Assembly: GCA_934130975.1 (NCBI GenBank)
Contig: CAKOYU010000019.1
Location: 1 to 24,163 of the forward strand
Direction of reading: 5' to 3'
Source: an uncultured Clostridia bacterium
GTDB taxonomy: Bacteria; Bacillota; Clostridia; TANB77; CAG-508
Length of the DNA: 24,163 bases
Positions 1-6,703 of the stretch are shown here, piece by piece. The position numbers and the translations under genes were made by a program. Below the pieces are notes generated by a model, which ran no database searches, was not told the DNA's origin, and worked only from the letters and a program-made list of their open reading frames with translations. The stretch's first letter is position 1, and each line of letters opens with the position of its first letter.

Positions 1-39
<39 letters not shown>

Positions 40-54
40 ATCTCAACAATATCT

Positions 55-83
55 ATTATACCGTTTTTTTAATGATTTTTCAA
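55..83 (-). promoter_or_regulatory. Promoter of tRNA-Arg
   Basis: On the minus strand, TTGAAA (78-83) and a perfect TATAAT (55-60) are separated by 17 bases. The predicted start lies a few bases before the tRNA 5' end at 39. This is a consensus housekeeping-sigma promoter. Confidence 0.8.
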
Positions 84-105
84 GTTTTTTTAGAATTTTT
101 TTGAT

Positions 106-1428
106 TTATTTATAATCTTTTATTCTTTCTCTAAAATCTTCAAAGTCAATTAATTTCCAAGACCAATTCTTATCACTTTCTGTTCCTGGAACATTAATTC
201 TAGCATTTTCATCTAGACCTAAAATATCTTGAATCATAATAATTGGCATTTTTGCCTTGCATTTTAATAAATATTGCATAATTCCAATATTCACATTAAT
301 GTCATAGCATTCATTTCCTCTTAAAAATTCTTTTAACTTACACTTGTGCTCATCATCAAGAGTTTTATACCATCCATAAATCGTGTTGCAATCATGATTT
401 CCCGGAAATACAAGTACATTTTCATCTTCATTATCTTTATCATAGAAATTATCTAAATCAATTGAAAATTGCAATATTTTTTGTCTTGTAAAACCATATC
501 GTTTTCTTAATTTAACTGTTTCTTCTCTAATTTCGCCCAAGTCTTCAACTATCAGATTATCTGCATTAATACTTTTATCTTTAAATAATTCGTCAAAAAA
601 GCCATAGCTTACACCATCTGTGTAAAATCCATCTTTTCCTGTTTTTCCAATAGGAATTTTAAAAAATGAATCATATCCTCTAAAATAGTCTATTCTAACC
701 TTGTCAAATAATTTCAAATGATATTTAAATCTTTTTATTAAATATTTGTAATTATCTTTTTTTAAGTTTTCTACATTGTATACTGGACTGTTCCATTTCT
801 GACCATTTTCATTAAAATAATCTGGTGGAGTTCCTGATTCGAATGTAAATTTTCCATTTTTCATTTCGAAACATTCTGGATTATATTGTGTTTCTACTGA
901 TTCAAATACTGGATATACTGGCATATCACCTATTATTTCTATACCTTTTGAATTTGCATATTGCTTTAACTCCATCCATTGTTTATATGCAATATATTGT
1001 AGAAATAAATAATATTCTTTGCTGTAGTTACTTCTTTCACTTGAAAATTCTGCATATTCATTTATTTCTTTTAATTTTATAAATTCTTCGTATTCACTGT
1101 CTGGTTTAAATTTCCTAAATGCTTCTTCATAATATTTTTGCTTGAAGTTGTCATATACTGCTCTGTCTTTGTTCTCTCTTGTTTCAGCATTTTGTATCAA
1201 TCCTTGTTCTTTAAGTTTGTCTAATGATATATAGTCTTCTTCTAGTGCATAATAACTTATTGGTGAATATGGATGTCTATTACTTTCGTTTATTGGCAAT
1301 ACTTCCCAGTATTTTATATTATTTTCGCTTAATATATCTATAAATTGATATGCTTCATATCCAAAATCTCCAATTCCATATTTACTTGGAAGTGAAAATA
1401 TCGGAAGTAAAATTCCTTTTTCTTTCAT
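106..1428 (-). CDS. malQ: 4-alpha-glucanotransferase (amylomaltase, GH77)
   Basis: Cytosolic enzyme that moves alpha-1,4-glucan segments between maltodextrins. At 440 residues it is shorter than the roughly 500 usual for bacterial MalQ, but the GH77 landmarks are in order: SPISYYALEEDYI near residue 54; GDMPVYP at 167; PPDYFNENGQKW at 201; RIDYFRG at 245 with nucleophile D247; VEDLG at 294 with acid/base E295; GNHDCNT with D346; and the C-terminal QDILGL, PGT and NWSW signature. The family normally has RIDHFRG, so H to Y after the nucleophile is unusual. Start set by AAAGGA about 9 bases upstream. It is the second gene of an operon, 25 bases after the GIY-YIG gene. A GH13 enzyme at 11.8 kb may work in the same maltodextrin pathway. 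Confidence 0.93.
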   Translation of the reverse strand: MKEKGILLPIFSLPSKYGIGDFGYEAYQFIDILSENNIKYWEVLPINESNRHPYSPISYYALEEDYISLDKLKEQGLIQNAETRENKDRAVYDNFKQKYYEEAFRKFKPDSEYEEFIKLKEINEYAEFSSERSNYSKEYYLFLQYIAYKQWMELKQYANSKGIEIIGDMPVYPVFESVETQYNPECFEMKNGKFTFESGTPPDYFNENGQKWNSPVYNVENLKKDNYKYLIKRFKYHLKLFDKVRIDYFRGYDSFFKIPIGKTGKDGFYTDGVSYGFFDELFKDKSINADNLIVEDLGEIREETVKLRKRYGFTRQKILQFSIDLDNFYDKDNEDENVLVFPGNHDCNTIYGWYKTLDDEHKCKLKEFLRGNECYDINVNIGIMQYLLKCKAKMPIIMIQDILGLDENARINVPGTESDKNWSWKLIDFEDFRERIKDYK

Positions 1429-1453
1429 CTTTCTTTTGTTCCTTTCATTATTT

Positions 1454-1759
1454 TTATTTACATCTTCTGTATCTTCTGCAATCTATTTTTCCTTTTAAAT
1501 AACTGCTTAATTTTTCACCATTTATTAATTTCTCTTTTTGTTGTTTTGATAATTGTTTAATTTGATATTCTAATTTACATGCTAGTGCTTTTTCTTTGCT
1601 TTTCCATGCAGTTTCTAATTTTATTGCATTGTGTGATTTTGTGTATTTTGCTCCATTTTTTCTTTTGTTTATGTGCTCATTTATTCTTTTTTCTAAATTA
1701 TTTGTCATTCCTGTATATATTGAATTGTCTGCACATCTAACCATATATGTGTAATACAT
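1454..1759 (-). CDS. GIY-YIG domain protein (UPF0213 / YhbQ-like)
   Basis: A 101-residue single-domain GIY-YIG nuclease-fold protein. The N-terminus MYYTYMVRCADNSIYTG matches the YhbQ/UPF0213 pattern, with a YTYM strand in place of the literal GIY and YTG for YIG. It is followed by LEKRINEH and a KYTKSH segment. The C-terminal tail is basic (CRRYRRCK). A role in DNA maintenance is inferred from the family; the exact substrate is not known. The start has AGAGGA about 8 bases upstream and a good promoter before it, and it heads the operon with malQ. Confidence 0.85.
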   Translation of the reverse strand: MYYTYMVRCADNSIYTGMTNNLEKRINEHINKRKNGAKYTKSHNAIKLETAWKSKEKALACKLEYQIKQLSKQQKEKLINGEKLSSYLKGKIDCRRYRRCK

Positions 1760-1793
1760 TATTTTTTTCCTCTATATTATTTTTCTTTATTTT

Positions 1794-1822
1794 GTTATAT
1801 TATATTTGCTTTTAATTGTCAA
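1794..1822 (-). promoter_or_regulatory. Promoter of the GIY-YIG/malQ operon
   Basis: On the minus strand, TTGACA (1817-1822) and TATAAC (1794-1799) have 17-base spacing, about 35 bases upstream of the GIY-YIG start. A second TATAAT-like hexamer at 1799-1804 has the wrong spacing. Confidence 0.65.
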
Positions 1823-1855
1823 TATTAAATGTACAATGTATTACTAGCCTTTAAT

Positions 1856-2143
1856 TTATTTTACTCCAGCAGTCCATTTGCAAAAACCTATTTTATAATT
1901 TGAAGTTCCATTAACCAAATATCTTACCATTGCTCTGTCTTTAAAAATTTCAAAACAATCACATTTTTCTCGAGGGTTTAAACTTCCAATTTTCTTTGTA
2001 CAATCAGTATCTGCATAAACATTTTCGCTTGTACTGCCATTTTGATACGTTTTCACTGGTTCATCACTCCCACTCTTTATATTATTATCTATTGGTTTAT
2101 CAACCATATATAATTGAACCAAATTCAAGAATTTTGCCATCAT
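1856..2143 (-). CDS. Endolysin C-terminal part: SH3-like wall-binding domain
   Basis: 95 residues. The first ten or so (AKFLNLVQLYM) look like the final helix of an amidase domain, which in intact proteins follows the CPxR...LSE motif directly. Residues 30-95 form an SH3-like domain with NGSTSENVYAD and IGSLNPREKCDC, a type seen at the C-terminus of clostridial phage endolysins. The gene overlaps the amidase ORF by four bases (ATGA). It has no clear ribosome binding site of its own, only a weak AAGTGA directly before ATGATG. It is therefore either the frame-shifted second half of one endolysin or a wall-binding subunit made by translational coupling. No catalytic residues are present in this part. 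Confidence 0.7.
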   Translation of the reverse strand: MMAKFLNLVQLYMVDKPIDNNIKSGSDEPVKTYQNGSTSENVYADTDCTKKIGSLNPREKCDCFEIFKDRAMVRYLVNGTSNYKIGFCKWTAGVK

Positions 2144-2580
2144 TCACTTAATGTTCTGCGAGGACATCCCTTTTTAGGATAAAAATCTTCATGTTTTTTT
2201 ACTTTATCTATTCCCCAGTTATTTTGTTTTAATAAATATGCTGTATATTCTGCAGTAAGCTTTTGCGCCTCTTCAAATCTTTCTCCTCCTGATTTTGAAT
2301 AGCATATTTCAAGTGCAATCCCTTTTCTATTTCCTTTTCCATTTCCGCCATCTGTTACATTCCAAGTGTTTCGGTTAAATGGTACTCCTTGTACAATTCT
2401 ATAATTATCTATTGCACAATGAAATGATACTTTATTGTTATTCCCTATCATATAAGATATTTCTGCCATTGCTGATGCATCATTTGCAGTATTATGAATT
2501 ATTATAAATTCTGGATTCATTTGATGTGGACATTTTATTGCATATTTGCTTTCTGGCACTAACATTTTAACTATTTCCAT
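2140..2580 (-). CDS. N-acetylmuramoyl-L-alanine amidase, endolysin catalytic part (reading frame broken at 3' end)
   Basis: 146-residue Amidase_2/PGRP-type zinc amidase that cuts the MurNAc-L-Ala bond of peptidoglycan. The usual zinc ligands are visible: H29 in IIIHNTAN, H130 in KKHEDFYP and C139 in GCPRR. ALEICY carries E91, and HCAIDN is at about residue 54. The protein stops right after RRTLSE, where intact relatives continue into a last helix and a linker. That helix and an SH3 domain are found in another frame in the next ORF. The start has a strong GGGGAGG six bases upstream. There is no signal peptide, as expected for a phage endolysin. No other phage genes are nearby, so this is a remnant or a domesticated lysis gene. 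Confidence 0.85.
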   Translation of the reverse strand: MEIVKMLVPESKYAIKCPHQMNPEFIIIHNTANDASAMAEISYMIGNNNKVSFHCAIDNYRIVQGVPFNRNTWNVTDGGNGKGNRKGIALEICYSKSGGERFEEAQKLTAEYTAYLLKQNNWGIDKVKKHEDFYPKKGCPRRTLSE

Positions 2581-2695
2581 CTGTATCCTCCCCTATTCCA
2601 TGTGCATCATCTTCCGCAAATTCGTTTTCTTCTAAGTTTTTTTGATATAATTCTTCTGTAAATTCAATTTCTTCAATTATTATATTGTCTTCCAT
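2567..2695 (-). CDS. Small acidic protein of unknown function, phage-lysis-module context
   Basis: A 42-codon ORF that starts MEDNIIIEEIEFTEELYQ and ends GIGEDTDGNS. It is strongly acidic, with no membrane segment or cysteine. AAGGAAGG lies about ten bases before the ATG. Its 3' end overlaps the amidase start by 14 bases, and the amidase ribosome binding site is inside it, which suggests coupling. Short acidic ORFs of this size are common between tail and lysis genes of phages. No family was recognised. Confidence 0.5.
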   Translation of the reverse strand: MEDNIIIEEIEFTEELYQKNLEENEFAEDDAHGIGEDTDGNS

Positions 2696-2761
2696 TTGTA
2701 TCTTTCCTTCCTTTATTATTATATGCAGAGTTTTTTTTGTGTTATTTTTAATAACATTATG

Positions 2762-2798
2762 AAAAAAATCTCAGCAAATTTATTTATCTACTGAGATT
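2762..2798 (-). terminator. Rho-independent terminator of the DUF1836 gene
   Basis: The arms AATCTCAG (2767-2774) and CTGAGATT (2791-2798) pair over 8 bp with a 16-base loop. On the minus strand they are followed by a T-run (complement of the A-run 2762-2768). The upstream arm lies in the last codons of the DUF1836 gene. Confidence 0.7.
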
Positions 2799-3295
2799 CT
2801 ATCTTTATTCAAAAATTTAACTTCTACGTATAGCTTGTTTGCAAAAGATTGCACTACATTTTTTAATAAATATTGTTCTTCTGTCATTTGGTCACATTTA
2901 GGAAATTCTTTTTTAGTAAATACATGTCGTATAGATACTTCTAAATTTGCACAAAATCTATTATATGCTTTTCCTACTTCATAGTTTTTAATTGTTAATG
3001 CAATTAATTTTTTTATATCACTTATACTATATACCTGTTTTAATATACAAACAACTAATAAATATGCAATTTGTGCTTTATTGTATTTCTTTTTTTCTGG
3101 TGCTGGCATTACACCTTGTTTTACATAGTTATTTATCATTGTTTTTGTTATTACTTTATCTTCTTTGTCTATAAAATATGCGCTTAAATATCTTTCTATA
3201 TAGTTTACTACTTGATCTAAATATAAGTCTATATCTGGCAGTTCATTCCATCTTGGCATATGGAATTTTAGTATTGCTTCTATTTGTTCTTCCAT
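2780..3295 (-). CDS. DUF1836 protein, probable MerR-like DNA-binding regulator
   Basis: 171 residues from the preferred ATG. An upstream in-frame GTG at 3301 sits too close to AAGGAAG, while the ATG is seven bases from it. The motif ITKTMINNYVKQGVMPAPEK, followed by KYNKAQIAYLLVVCILKQVYS, is the typical DUF1836 signature. It resembles a MerR winged helix, in which the (Y/N)NY...G..P segment is the recognition unit. There are no metal-binding cysteine clusters. The target and ligand are unknown. It is transcribed alone, with its own promoter and a terminator overlapping its 3' end. Confidence 0.8.
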   Translation of the reverse strand: MEEQIEAILKFHMPRWNELPDIDLYLDQVVNYIERYLSAYFIDKEDKVITKTMINNYVKQGVMPAPEKKKYNKAQIAYLLVVCILKQVYSISDIKKLIALTIKNYEVGKAYNRFCANLEVSIRHVFTKKEFPKCDQMTEEQYLLKNVVQSFANKLYVEVKFLNKDRISVDK

Positions 3296-3317
3296 TTTCA
3301 CACTTCCTTTGTTCTAC

Positions 3318-3346
3318 ATTTTAACAGCTTTTGAGTCTTTTTTCAA
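3318..3346 (-). promoter_or_regulatory. Promoter of the DUF1836 gene
   Basis: On the minus strand, TTGAAA (3341-3346) and TAAAAT (3318-3323) have 17-base spacing and lie about 23 bases before the ATG at 3295. Confidence 0.6.
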
Positions 3347-3362
3347 GTTTTTACATCATTTT

Positions 3363-3387
3363 AAAGACAGCTATTTAAGCTGCCTTT
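3363..3387 (-). terminator. Hairpin after the metal ATPase gene
   Basis: On the minus strand AAAGGCAGCT and AGCTGTCTTT form a 10-bp stem with one G-U pair and a 5-base loop, directly after the ATPase stop. The downstream tract is only moderately T-rich (TTTAAAATG), so termination may be leaky. Confidence 0.55.
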
Positions 3388-3389
3388 AC

Positions 3390-5456
3390 TTATTTTAAAA
3401 TTCTTAATGTATTAAATATTGTCAAGATCGTAACACCAACATCTGCAAAAACAGCTTGCCACATGCCACTAAGACCAATTGTACTAAGGAATAATATTAA
3501 AACTTTTACTGTAATTGCAAATACTAAATTTTGTCTTATAATACCACAAGTCTTTTTAGAAATTTTTATAGCATCTAAAATCTTTGAAACATTGTCTGTC
3601 ATTATAACTACATCAGATGCTTCTATTGCAGATTCTGAACCAACTCCACCCATTGAAATTCCTACATCTGCTCTTGCTAAAACTGGTGAATCATTTATTC
3701 CATCTCCAACAAATGCGACTTTTGCTTTTTCTTCTTTTTTATTTATAATTTCTTCAAATGCATTATATTTATCTTGTGGTAACATTTCAGATTTTATATT
3801 TTGTATTCCAATTTCTTTTCCTATTTTTTCTGCAATTTGCTTGTTATCACCTGTAAACATATTTGTTTTAATACCTAGTTTTTTTAGTTCTTTTATTGTT
3901 TCAACTACACCTTCTTTTACAGTATCGCCTAAATAGATTATTCCTGCTAATTTATCATTTATTTTTACATATATCTTTGTTGCTCCTTCTTCGTTTGAAT
4001 CATTTGCATTAACTAAGATGGAATTTCCTACTAATACTGTTTCTCCATTATATTGATAGCTTAGCCCTTTTCCTGCAATTTCTTTAAATTCTTGAGTTTC
4101 TGCTATTTCTTCTTTGGTAGCTTTCATAATTGATTTTGCTATTGGATGATTTGAATATTTTTCTCCCATTGCTGCATATTTTAATACTTCTTGTTCAGTA
4201 TAATTTTCGAATGTCTCTATTTTTGTTATTTCAAATTCACCTTTTGTAAGTGTTCCTGTTTTGTCAAATACAATTTCTTTTATGTCTTTTATTGCATCTA
4301 TGTAGTCACTTCCTTTAATAAGAATTCCCTCTTTTGAAGATTTTCCTATTCCTGAAAAATAGCTAAGTGGTACTGATATCGCAATTGAACATGGACATGA
4401 AATTACTAAAAATATCAATGCTCTATAGATACTTCCATTGTTTCCTGTATATGGAATGTCTGTAAATAATGGTAAGAATATTGCTACAATTGCTGCTAAT
4501 CCTATTACTATTGGTGTATAAATTGACGAAGCTTTATTTACAAATGTTTCTGTTTTGGCCTTTTTATCTGTTGCATTTTCTACTAGATCTAGAATTCTGC
4601 TTACTGTAGAATTTTCATATTTTTCTGTAACTTTTACTTCTATCATTCCATCTACAACAATACTTCCTGATAATATATTTTTATTCTCAGAAACTTGTGT
4701 CAATTTACTTTCACCAGTTAAAGAAGCTGTATTTAAATCTGCTGTTCCTTTTGTTACAATTCCGTCTAGAGGAACTTTCTCGCCTTCTTTAACTAATATT
4801 GTATCACCTATTTTCACATCTTCTGGTGAAACTTTTTGAATATCATTTTCAGTCTTTAAATTTGCATATTCTGGTTTAATATCCATCAAATCTTTAATAG
4901 ACTTTCTGCTTTTGCTAATTGATTTTTCTTCAAGAATTTTTCCTATTTCATATAAAATAATTACCATTAAACCTTCCATATGTTCACCAACTAGATAAGC
5001 TCCAACACATGAAACTGTAATTAAAAAGTTTTCATTTATTTTTTTACTTGCAAATAACATCTTAAATGCATTTTTAGCAGTTCTAAATAATAAAATTGCA
5101 TAACCTAAAATGATAAATATTGTACTAATTGTATTCGGTAATTTAGCATATAAACCAATACCTGCAACCAATATTCCTATTACTAATCTTGCAATTTGAG
5201 CACCTGTTTTAGACTCTTTTTTATTTTCGATTTCTTTCATCTTATCTGCGGAAATCATTTCAACATCAGGCTCTTGCTCCTTAACAGCCTTTCTAACCTC
5301 ATCTACACTAACTGTATCAGTTTCGTAAGTTAATTTTAATTTTGCAAAATTCACATTAACATTGTGTAGGCCTGGATTTTTAGCTAACTTTTCTTGTATC
5401 TCGTTTGCACATGCTGCACAATCTAAATCTTTTAATATAAATTCATACCTTTTCAT
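3390..5456 (-). CDS. cadA: Zn2+/Cd2+/Pb2+-exporting P1B-type ATPase (CadA/ZntA-like)
   Basis: 688-residue membrane pump that exports soft divalent metals. An N-terminal HMA domain has DCAACAN (C13, C16). TGES, the A-domain loop, is at about 247. The metal-site motif CPC is at C354-C356 in SCPCSIAI. The phosphorylation site DKTG has D398, HP is in SNHPIAK near 437, and GDGINDSP is in the P-domain. The last helix has DVGVTILT with D672, the acidic residue that marks the Zn/Cd/Pb subgroup (P1B-2) rather than copper pumps. The start was chosen at the internal ATG with AAAGGAGG seven bases upstream. An in-frame GTG at 5534 would add 26 residues but has no ribosome binding site. The gene is 74 bases downstream of its SmtB-like regulator. 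Confidence 0.93.
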   Translation of the reverse strand: MKRYEFILKDLDCAACANEIQEKLAKNPGLHNVNVNFAKLKLTYETDTVSVDEVRKAVKEQEPDVEMISADKMKEIENKKESKTGAQIARLVIGILVAGIGLYAKLPNTISTIFIILGYAILLFRTAKNAFKMLFASKKINENFLITVSCVGAYLVGEHMEGLMVIILYEIGKILEEKSISKSRKSIKDLMDIKPEYANLKTENDIQKVSPEDVKIGDTILVKEGEKVPLDGIVTKGTADLNTASLTGESKLTQVSENKNILSGSIVVDGMIEVKVTEKYENSTVSRILDLVENATDKKAKTETFVNKASSIYTPIVIGLAAIVAIFLPLFTDIPYTGNNGSIYRALIFLVISCPCSIAISVPLSYFSGIGKSSKEGILIKGSDYIDAIKDIKEIVFDKTGTLTKGEFEITKIETFENYTEQEVLKYAAMGEKYSNHPIAKSIMKATKEEIAETQEFKEIAGKGLSYQYNGETVLVGNSILVNANDSNEEGATKIYVKINDKLAGIIYLGDTVKEGVVETIKELKKLGIKTNMFTGDNKQIAEKIGKEIGIQNIKSEMLPQDKYNAFEEIINKKEEKAKVAFVGDGINDSPVLARADVGISMGGVGSESAIEASDVVIMTDNVSKILDAIKISKKTCGIIRQNLVFAITVKVLILFLSTIGLSGMWQAVFADVGVTILTIFNTLRILK

Positions 5457-5487
5457 ATACTTCCTCCTTTTTTGCACATTTGCGCAT

Positions 5488-5513
5488 TTGGGACCGGTTC
5501 TGTTTTGTCCCAA
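5488..5513 (-). promoter_or_regulatory. Intercistronic hairpin between regulator and ATPase
   Basis: On the minus strand TTGGGAC and GTCCCAA form a 7-bp GC-containing stem around a 12-base loop, with no T-run behind it. It lies between the ArsR stop and the ATPase ribosome binding site. It may tune translation or RNA stability, or it may be a small repeat insertion. The local base composition is richer in G+C than its surroundings. Confidence 0.35.
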
Positions 5514-5530
5514 GAATGGTACTTTTTTGC

Positions 5531-5881
5531 TCACTTATGCTCGTATCCTTCTTCTATGTGTCGTTTAGCCATTTCATACATTTCTGAAATATGTTCATCA
5601 TCTAATGAATAATACACTATTTTTCCTTCTTTTCTAAATTTAACTAGCTTTGCTTGTTTTAATACTCTTAGTTGATGTGATATTGCTGATTGTGTTGAGT
5701 TTGTTATTTCTGCTATATCTCCTACACATAGTTCTGCTTCTAATAATGCACTTATTATTTTCATTCTTGTTGTATCTCCAAATACTTTAAATACTTCGGC
5801 TATATCAAATAATAAGTCATCACTTGGCATTATCTTTTTTATTTTTTTTACTTTTTCTATATCTACTATTCCGTCTTCCAT
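5531..5881 (-). CDS. ArsR/SmtB-family metal-sensing repressor (CadC/SmtB/CzrA-like)
   Basis: 116-residue winged-helix repressor that releases its operator when it binds metal. The recognition helix region is STQSAISHQLRVLKQAKLV. The carboxy-terminal alpha5 site has D95-x-H97, then H108 and E111. The 2, 11 and 3 residue spacing equals that of the SmtB zinc site (D104, H106, H117, E120). The alpha3 site ELCVGD keeps one cysteine (C52) where CadC has CVCD. A zinc response is therefore the best guess, with cadmium possible. The start was chosen at the ATG after AGGAGG; an upstream in-frame ATG at 5929 has no ribosome binding site and lies inside the operator. It is co-transcribed with the ATPase. 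Confidence 0.9.
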   Translation of the reverse strand: MEDGIVDIEKVKKIKKIMPSDDLLFDIAEVFKVFGDTTRMKIISALLEAELCVGDIAEITNSTQSAISHQLRVLKQAKLVKFRKEGKIVYYSLDDEHISEMYEMAKRHIEEGYEHK

Positions 5882-5910
5882 CTTTCCTCCTCGTTTTGTT
5901 CTTTTGTTTT

Positions 5911-5932
5911 CATATGAATAATTGTTCATATG
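5911..5932. promoter_or_regulatory. SmtB/CzrA-type operator
   Basis: The arms CATATGAA and TTCATATG are perfectly inverted around a 6-base spacer. This matches the ATGAA-N6-TTCAT core known for zinc-sensing ArsR-family operators. It lies just downstream of the predicted transcription start and 30 bases before the regulator ATG, a good place for autorepression. Confidence 0.8.
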
Positions 5933-5943
5933 TTTATATCTTC

Positions 5944-5972
5944 ATACTAACATTATTATATGCTTTTGTCAA
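5944..5972 (-). promoter_or_regulatory. Promoter of the metal regulator/ATPase operon
   Basis: On the minus strand, TTGACA (5967-5972), 17 bases, then TAGTAT (5944-5949) with TG at the extended -10 position. A better-looking TATAAT at 5955-5960 is only six bases from the -35 and is probably not used with it. The operator follows within about 12 bases. Confidence 0.55.
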
Positions 5973-6010
5973 TAGGTATGTTAAAAATTTTTTGTAGTAT
6001 AATAATTTCA

Positions 6011-6051
6011 AAAAAATAGCTATTTAACAAACTGTTAAATAGCTATTTTTT
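6011..6051. terminator. Strong terminator at the end of the superoxide dismutase gene
   Basis: A perfect 18-bp stem (6011-6028 with 6034-6051) has a 5-base loop, with A/T-runs on both sides so that it can work on either strand. The stop codon of the dismutase gene lies inside the stem. Confidence 0.85.
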
Positions 6052-6628
6052 TAAATCTCTTATTAACTTCATTCCAATTTACAATATTCCAAAAAGCATT
6101 AATGTAATCCGGTCTTTTGGTTTTATATTGTAAGAAATACGAATGCTCCCACATATCTAAAACAAGCAATGGTTTACATCCCCATAATGTTAAATTTTGA
6201 TGTTTTTCACATTGTAAAATTTCTAATTTGCAAAAATCTGGTACCCATACTAATAAATTCCAACCTGATGCTTCTACAACTTTGCTACTTTCTGTGAATT
6301 GTTCTTTAAATTTTTCGTAACTTCCAAAGTCTTTTATTATTTGTTCCATTAATTTATTGTCTGGGCTTGTTGGAATTGCAGGTCCCATATTTTCAAAAAA
6401 TAATTCGTGTAAGATTACTCCTGAACCAAAAAAGCTTAAATCTTTTTCTAAACATTTTATATTTGCAAATTCTCCTTTTGCTCTTGCTTGTTCTAATTTT
6501 TCTTGTGTTTTGTTTGTATTGTCTACATATCCTTTATATAAAATATTATAATGTATATCTAATGTTTCTTGGTTATAATATGGTTCTAATGCATTTAATG
6601 GATATTGTAATTCTTTCATTTTAATCAT
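6035..6628 (-). CDS. Superoxide dismutase, Fe/Mn family (divergent)
   Basis: 197 residues, the usual length. The family disproportionates superoxide in the cytoplasm. The four metal ligands can be placed: H26 (DIHYN), H74 (ILHELFF), D158 and H162 in the hallmark DMWEHSYF. SGWNLLVW at 121 fits the GSGWxWLV region. The odd part is residues 26-34: the family usually has HxxxHHxxYV, but here it is HYNILYKGYV, so the outer-sphere histidine at 30 is absent while Y34 is kept. FGSGVILHELFF also departs from GGHxNHxxFW. Manganese or iron cannot be assigned. The first ATG fits GGAGGAGG with 7-base spacing. The gene is transcribed alone between two strong terminators. Confidence 0.88.
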   Translation of the reverse strand: MIKMKELQYPLNALEPYYNQETLDIHYNILYKGYVDNTNKTQEKLEQARAKGEFANIKCLEKDLSFFGSGVILHELFFENMGPAIPTSPDNKLMEQIIKDFGSYEKFKEQFTESSKVVEASGWNLLVWVPDFCKLEILQCEKHQNLTLWGCKPLLVLDMWEHSYFLQYKTKRPDYINAFWNIVNWNEVNKRFKKIAI

Positions 6629-6665
6629 TGTCGTTCCTCCTCCATATCTATTATATTTAAATACA

Positions 6666-6697
6666 AAAAATTCATACCTTTTATAGTATGAATTTTT
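6666..6697. terminator. Terminator of the sigma/anti-sigma operon
   Basis: The arms AAAAATTCATAC (6666-6677) and GTATGAATTTTT (6686-6697) pair perfectly with an 8-base loop and a T-rich flank on the minus strand. The hairpin lies immediately after the membrane protein stop. Confidence 0.8.
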
Positions 6698-6703
6698 ATT
6701 TTT

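Noticed and set aside
888..1082. Plus-strand open frame inside malQ, with many similar Leu/Phe-rich frames opposite other genes
   Set aside because: These are antisense shadows of purine-rich coding sequence. They have no ribosome binding sites and low-complexity hydrophobic translations.
2140..2150. TGA in the endolysin read as tryptophan
   Set aside because: Reading through in that frame soon meets another stop and does not restore the FLNLVQ helix, which lies in a different frame. Other genes in the window end in TGA.
3463..3936. 157-codon plus-strand frame opposite the metal ATPase
   Set aside because: It lies wholly within a strongly supported gene, has no ribosome binding site and no recognisable motif.
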